Source: Acetobacteraceae bacterium H6797 (GTDB lineage: Bacteria; Pseudomonadota; Alphaproteobacteria; Acetobacterales; Acetobacteraceae). From it: a DNA stretch of 64,000 nt. The translations under genes and the position numbers were made by a program. Positions within the stretch are counted from its first letter, which is position 1; each line of letters opens with the position of its first letter. Of this stretch, positions 61,989 through 64,000 are shown piece by piece. The stretch is from assembly GCA_015223225.1 (NCBI GenBank), contig JADFCQ010000007.1, positions 248,001 to 312,000 of the forward strand, written 5' to 3'. The notes beneath the pieces are model-generated. The model searched no databases, was not told the DNA's origin, and saw nothing but the letters and a program-made list of their open reading frames with translations.

Positions 61989-63569
61989 TCAGATGGCGAT
62001 GTCGAGAAGGCTCAGCGGATTGATCCGCCGCGTGGGGCCGGTATCGATCGGCGAGGCGGTGTCTGCGCGCGCCGCGGCACGGCCGGGGCGCGAGGCGGAG
62101 GGCTGGCCCTGCTGCTGCTGACCCTGACCCTGCTGCGAGAGGCTGAATTCGAGGCTGCGGGACTGCGTGCCGATGCCCGCCTGGTCGAGCGCGCGATCCA
62201 GCTCGCGCGCATCGCGCTGGAGCAGGGCAAGCGTCTCGGGGCGCTCGGCGGCGATATGCACGCTGGCCTGATCGCCATGCTTGTCGACGGTGACTTCGAC
62301 GCGGCCGAGCTCGGCGGGCTCCATCGTCACGCGCAGGCTGGCGCTGTCCTCCTGGCCGAGGGCGAGCGCGATGGCGACGGGCGCGACCTGCTGGGCCGGC
62401 ATGGTGCTCGGCGCGGGGCGGCTCGCGGCCGCCTCGGCGGTGGCCTGGGGCGGGCTCAAGGGCATGCGCCAGTCGTTCATGGGCGCCGTGGCGGTGCCGG
62501 GCGGGGCAAGAGAGGTGTCGGCCGGGGTTTCCGTGATCGGCTTGGTGGGCGCGCGTTCGGTGACGGCGGTGGTCTCGCGCAGCGGTTGGGCGGCGGCGGT
62601 GGCTGCCTCGGGCTGGCGCTGGGGTTGGGCCGGGGCCTGCTGGCTGTCAGCGACGGGCGGCTGCGTGGGGGTGCCGGCAGCGGCCTTGGCGGGCGCCTGG
62701 GAGATGGGCTGCTGCGTGGCGGGCTGGGCCTTGCCGGCCGGTGCGCTGGCGATGGCAGTGTTCGTGGCGGCCGGCGCGGCCTGCTGGGTCGGAACCACGG
62801 GCGGTGCGGTCGGCAGCGGCGCGACGACGGCTTCCGCGCCCGGCATGGCCGGTGCGGCGATGAGGGGCGCCTGATCCTCGCTACTCTCGGCCTTTTGCTC
62901 GTCAGTATCTTCGACTTTAGAGGGCGACGCCGAGGGCTTGCCGGGCGAGGCCGGAGTTGCGGCGGCCAAGGCGATGTCGGGGGCGACCGCCTCGGGGAGG
63001 GCGATGGCAGCCGTCTCAGCTTCGGCTTCCGGCGACGCCGCGACGGGCGTTGGCGCGGCGGGGGGCTTGGTGGGCGTGGGCGTCGGCAGAGTGGCGGTCG
63101 GCAGCGTGGCGCTCGGTGTGGCCTGGGGGGCGGCGGTGCCGGGCAGGGCCGTCGGCACAGGTTGCGGCGAGAGAGGTGCCACAGTCACCGGCGCGGCGGT
63201 CTGGATGCCCAGCCTCGCGGATGCACTCGCCGTGGTTGAGGCTGCGCCAGTCACTTGGGCCATGTCGGCCCCTTGCGGCATGCTCGCCGCCTGGTTCGTG
63301 GCCGTTACCTGAGGCGTACCCGCCACCTGAAATGAGCCGGCCACCTGAGCTGCGACCGGCAGCATCGACATGCCGGGGAAGGCCGTCGCCAACTCGACCG
63401 TCTGGGCCGTCGCGGGCATGGCCTGTCCCGGCGTTGCCACGGCCGTGGCATCGCCGCCTAGGCCCATCAGCGCCAGGAACTGGTCGAAGCCCGTGCCGGC
63501 GGCAGCGGAGGCACGGGCGGCACCGCCGGGCACGGTCGTCACGGTCGAGGCGGTCGGGGCGAGGTCCAT
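61989..63569 (-). CDS. fliK: Flagellar hook-length control protein FliK
   Basis: A 526-residue protein, mostly low-complexity Ala/Pro/Thr sequence, as in the variable ruler part of FliK. The conserved C-terminal domain is seen in LRVTMEPAELGRVEVTVDKHGDQASVHIAAERPETLALLQRDARELDRAL (landmarks). FliK measures the hook and switches export specificity. The ATG at 63569 follows GGAGATCTGC. A sigma-54-type promoter lies 54 bases upstream. Cotranscribed with flgD. Confidence 0.88.
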   Translation of the reverse strand: MDLAPTASTVTTVPGGAARASAAAGTGFDQFLALMGLGGDATAVATPGQAMPATAQTVELATAFPGMSMLPVAAQVAGSFQVAGTPQVTATNQAASMPQGADMAQVTGAASTTASASARLGIQTAAPVTVAPLSPQPVPTALPGTAAPQATPSATLPTATLPTPTPTKPPAAPTPVAASPEAEAETAAIALPEAVAPDIALAAATPASPGKPSASPSKVEDTDEQKAESSEDQAPLIAAPAMPGAEAVVAPLPTAPPVVPTQQAAPAATNTAIASAPAGKAQPATQQPISQAPAKAAAGTPTQPPVADSQQAPAQPQRQPEAATAAAQPLRETTAVTERAPTKPITETPADTSLAPPGTATAPMNDWRMPLSPPQATAEAAASRPAPSTMPAQQVAPVAIALALGQEDSASLRVTMEPAELGRVEVTVDKHGDQASVHIAAERPETLALLQRDARELDRALDQAGIGTQSRSLEFSLSQQGQGQQQQGQPSASRPGRAAARADTASPIDTGPTRRINPLSLLDIAI

Positions 63570-63622
63570 GCAGATCTCCGAAGGGCGGCACGGCCTGGTG
63601 GCGAGCCGCGTTCGGCGATGTG

Positions 63623-63637
63623 GCAAGCGCCGGGCCA
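63623..63637 (-). promoter_or_regulatory. Sigma-54 promoter of fliK (minus strand)
   Basis: Read on the minus strand, TGGCCCGGCGCTTGC matches the TGGCACGnnnnTTGC consensus at 14 of the fixed positions except one A-to-C change. The -24 GG and -12 GC are spaced correctly. Transcription should start about 12 bases beyond, near 63611, giving a 40-base leader before the fliK ATG. Confidence 0.6.
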
Positions 63638-63742
63638 GCGGATTCCGGCCAATTCCGGCCGCAACCCGGCAACGAGCGCCATGGGCCGGGCAGAATCTGC
63701 CGAGGCTGGGAAAGATTCCGCCTCCAGACTCGCGTTTTGGCC

Positions 63743-63757
63743 TGGCATGGGGCTTGC
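63743..63757 (+). promoter_or_regulatory. Sigma-54 promoter of flgE
   Basis: TGGCATGGGGCTTGC matches the sigma-54 consensus TGGCACGnnnnTTGC with one change (C to T at position 6). The -24 GG and -12 GC have correct spacing. The start of transcription should be near 63769, about 50 bases before the flgE ATG. Confidence 0.7.
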
Positions 63758-63818
63758 GATCCATCGGTTGAACCCGCCGGCGGCCCTGCCGGCATAACCT
63801 CCAGACGGAGCACGCCCG

Positions 63819-64000
63819 ATGTCTCTGCTAGGCTCAATGTCGACCGCGATCAGCGGCCTGCAGGCGCAGTCCCGCGCGCTGGGGTATCTGTCGGACAATG
63901 TCGCGAACAGCCAGACGGTCGGCTACAAGCGCGTCGACGCCAATTTCGTCAGCCTGCTGACGCAATCCTCCTCGACGAGCCATTCGCCGGGCTCGGTGCA
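63819..64000 (+). CDS. flgE: Flagellar hook protein FlgE (5' part, cut by window edge)
   Basis: The visible 60 residues begin MSLLGSMSTAISGLQAQSRAL and contain LGYLSDNVANSQTVGYKRVDANF. This is the N-terminal coiled domain of flagellar hook/rod proteins, and the flgE identity rests on SxSxSTAISGLxAQ plus location beside fliK and flgD. GACGGAG precedes the ATG. FlgE polymerises into the hook under the FlgD cap with length set by FliK. It is divergent from fliK. Confidence 0.85.
   Translation, partial: MSLLGSMSTAISGLQAQSRALGYLSDNVANSQTVGYKRVDANFVSLLTQSSSTSHSPGSV

Overview
The window looks like a chromosomal segment of a high-GC, motile, strictly respiratory alphaproteobacterium, most likely a Roseomonas-type member of the Acetobacteraceae. 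The clues are the GC-rich coding bias on both strands, Bug-family (TctC) solute receptors together with a TctAB membrane pair, CoA-transferase and CitE-like acid-metabolism genes, a hisN / membrane cytochrome c / pheA cluster, and an alphaproteobacterial flagellar operon with flbD. The taxonomic call is inference. No rRNA, tRNA or intact insertion sequence was recognised.

Layout. 1-2.5 kb: a GlxA/FtrA-type regulator and a pair of small exported proteins of unknown function. 2.6-7.9 kb: an organic-acid module with an MHS-family permease, an FCD-type GntR regulator and, divergently, a CitE-like lyase, a Bug receptor and a class III CoA-transferase. 8-16.4 kb: housekeeping genes (typA, pnp) with a GDSL hydrolase, a double AbrB-domain protein, an AmpG-like permease and a DUF486 membrane protein. 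16.5-25.2 kb: a nitronate-monooxygenase-like enzyme, a PNPOx-fold protein, a LysR regulator, hisN, cytochrome c, pheA, a Tim44-domain protein and a HI0933-type flavoprotein. 25.2-32.5 kb: a second Bug receptor, a GcvA-like LysR regulator, a family-5 ABC binding protein, an NtaA-type flavin monooxygenase and tctBA. 32.9-39.4 kb: lepA, bdcA with what looks like a decayed TetR gene beside it, a ClC channel behind a possible structured leader and terminator, a deoxyribosyltransferase-like protein and an esterase.

39.5-42.0 kb: a long type I-E-like CRISPR array (42 repeats, 41 spacers) with its leader on the left and a degenerate last repeat on the right. No cas gene lies in the window. 42.1-45.7 kb: a FecCD/FecE-type metal-chelate importer lacking its binding protein, a 150-bp inverted-repeat element, a polysaccharide deacetylase and a GNAT acetyltransferase. 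45.7-52 kb: lipA, a COQ10/RatA-like START protein, a small membrane protein, an EAL-domain protein, a DnaK-like ATPase and an RraA-family protein. 52.3-64 kb: a long minus-strand flagellar cluster, in transcription order fliK, flgD, fliF, fliG, fliH, fliN, flbD, flhA, flhF, flhG, with flgE leaving divergently at the right edge. Two near-consensus sigma-54 promoters sit back to back between fliK and flgE, and the cluster encodes FlbD, the sigma-54 activator expected to act on them.

The most unusual signals are: two CRISPR spacers that are diverged versions of one protein-coding sequence; the small inverted-repeat element that appears to have split two overlapping convergent stop codons; a TetR C-terminal remnant next to bdcA; a hairpin plus terminator in front of the ClC gene; a FlbD receiver with Glu in place of the phospho-Asp; and two short leader ORFs whose stop codons overlap the starts of the GntR gene and the FecCD-type permease.
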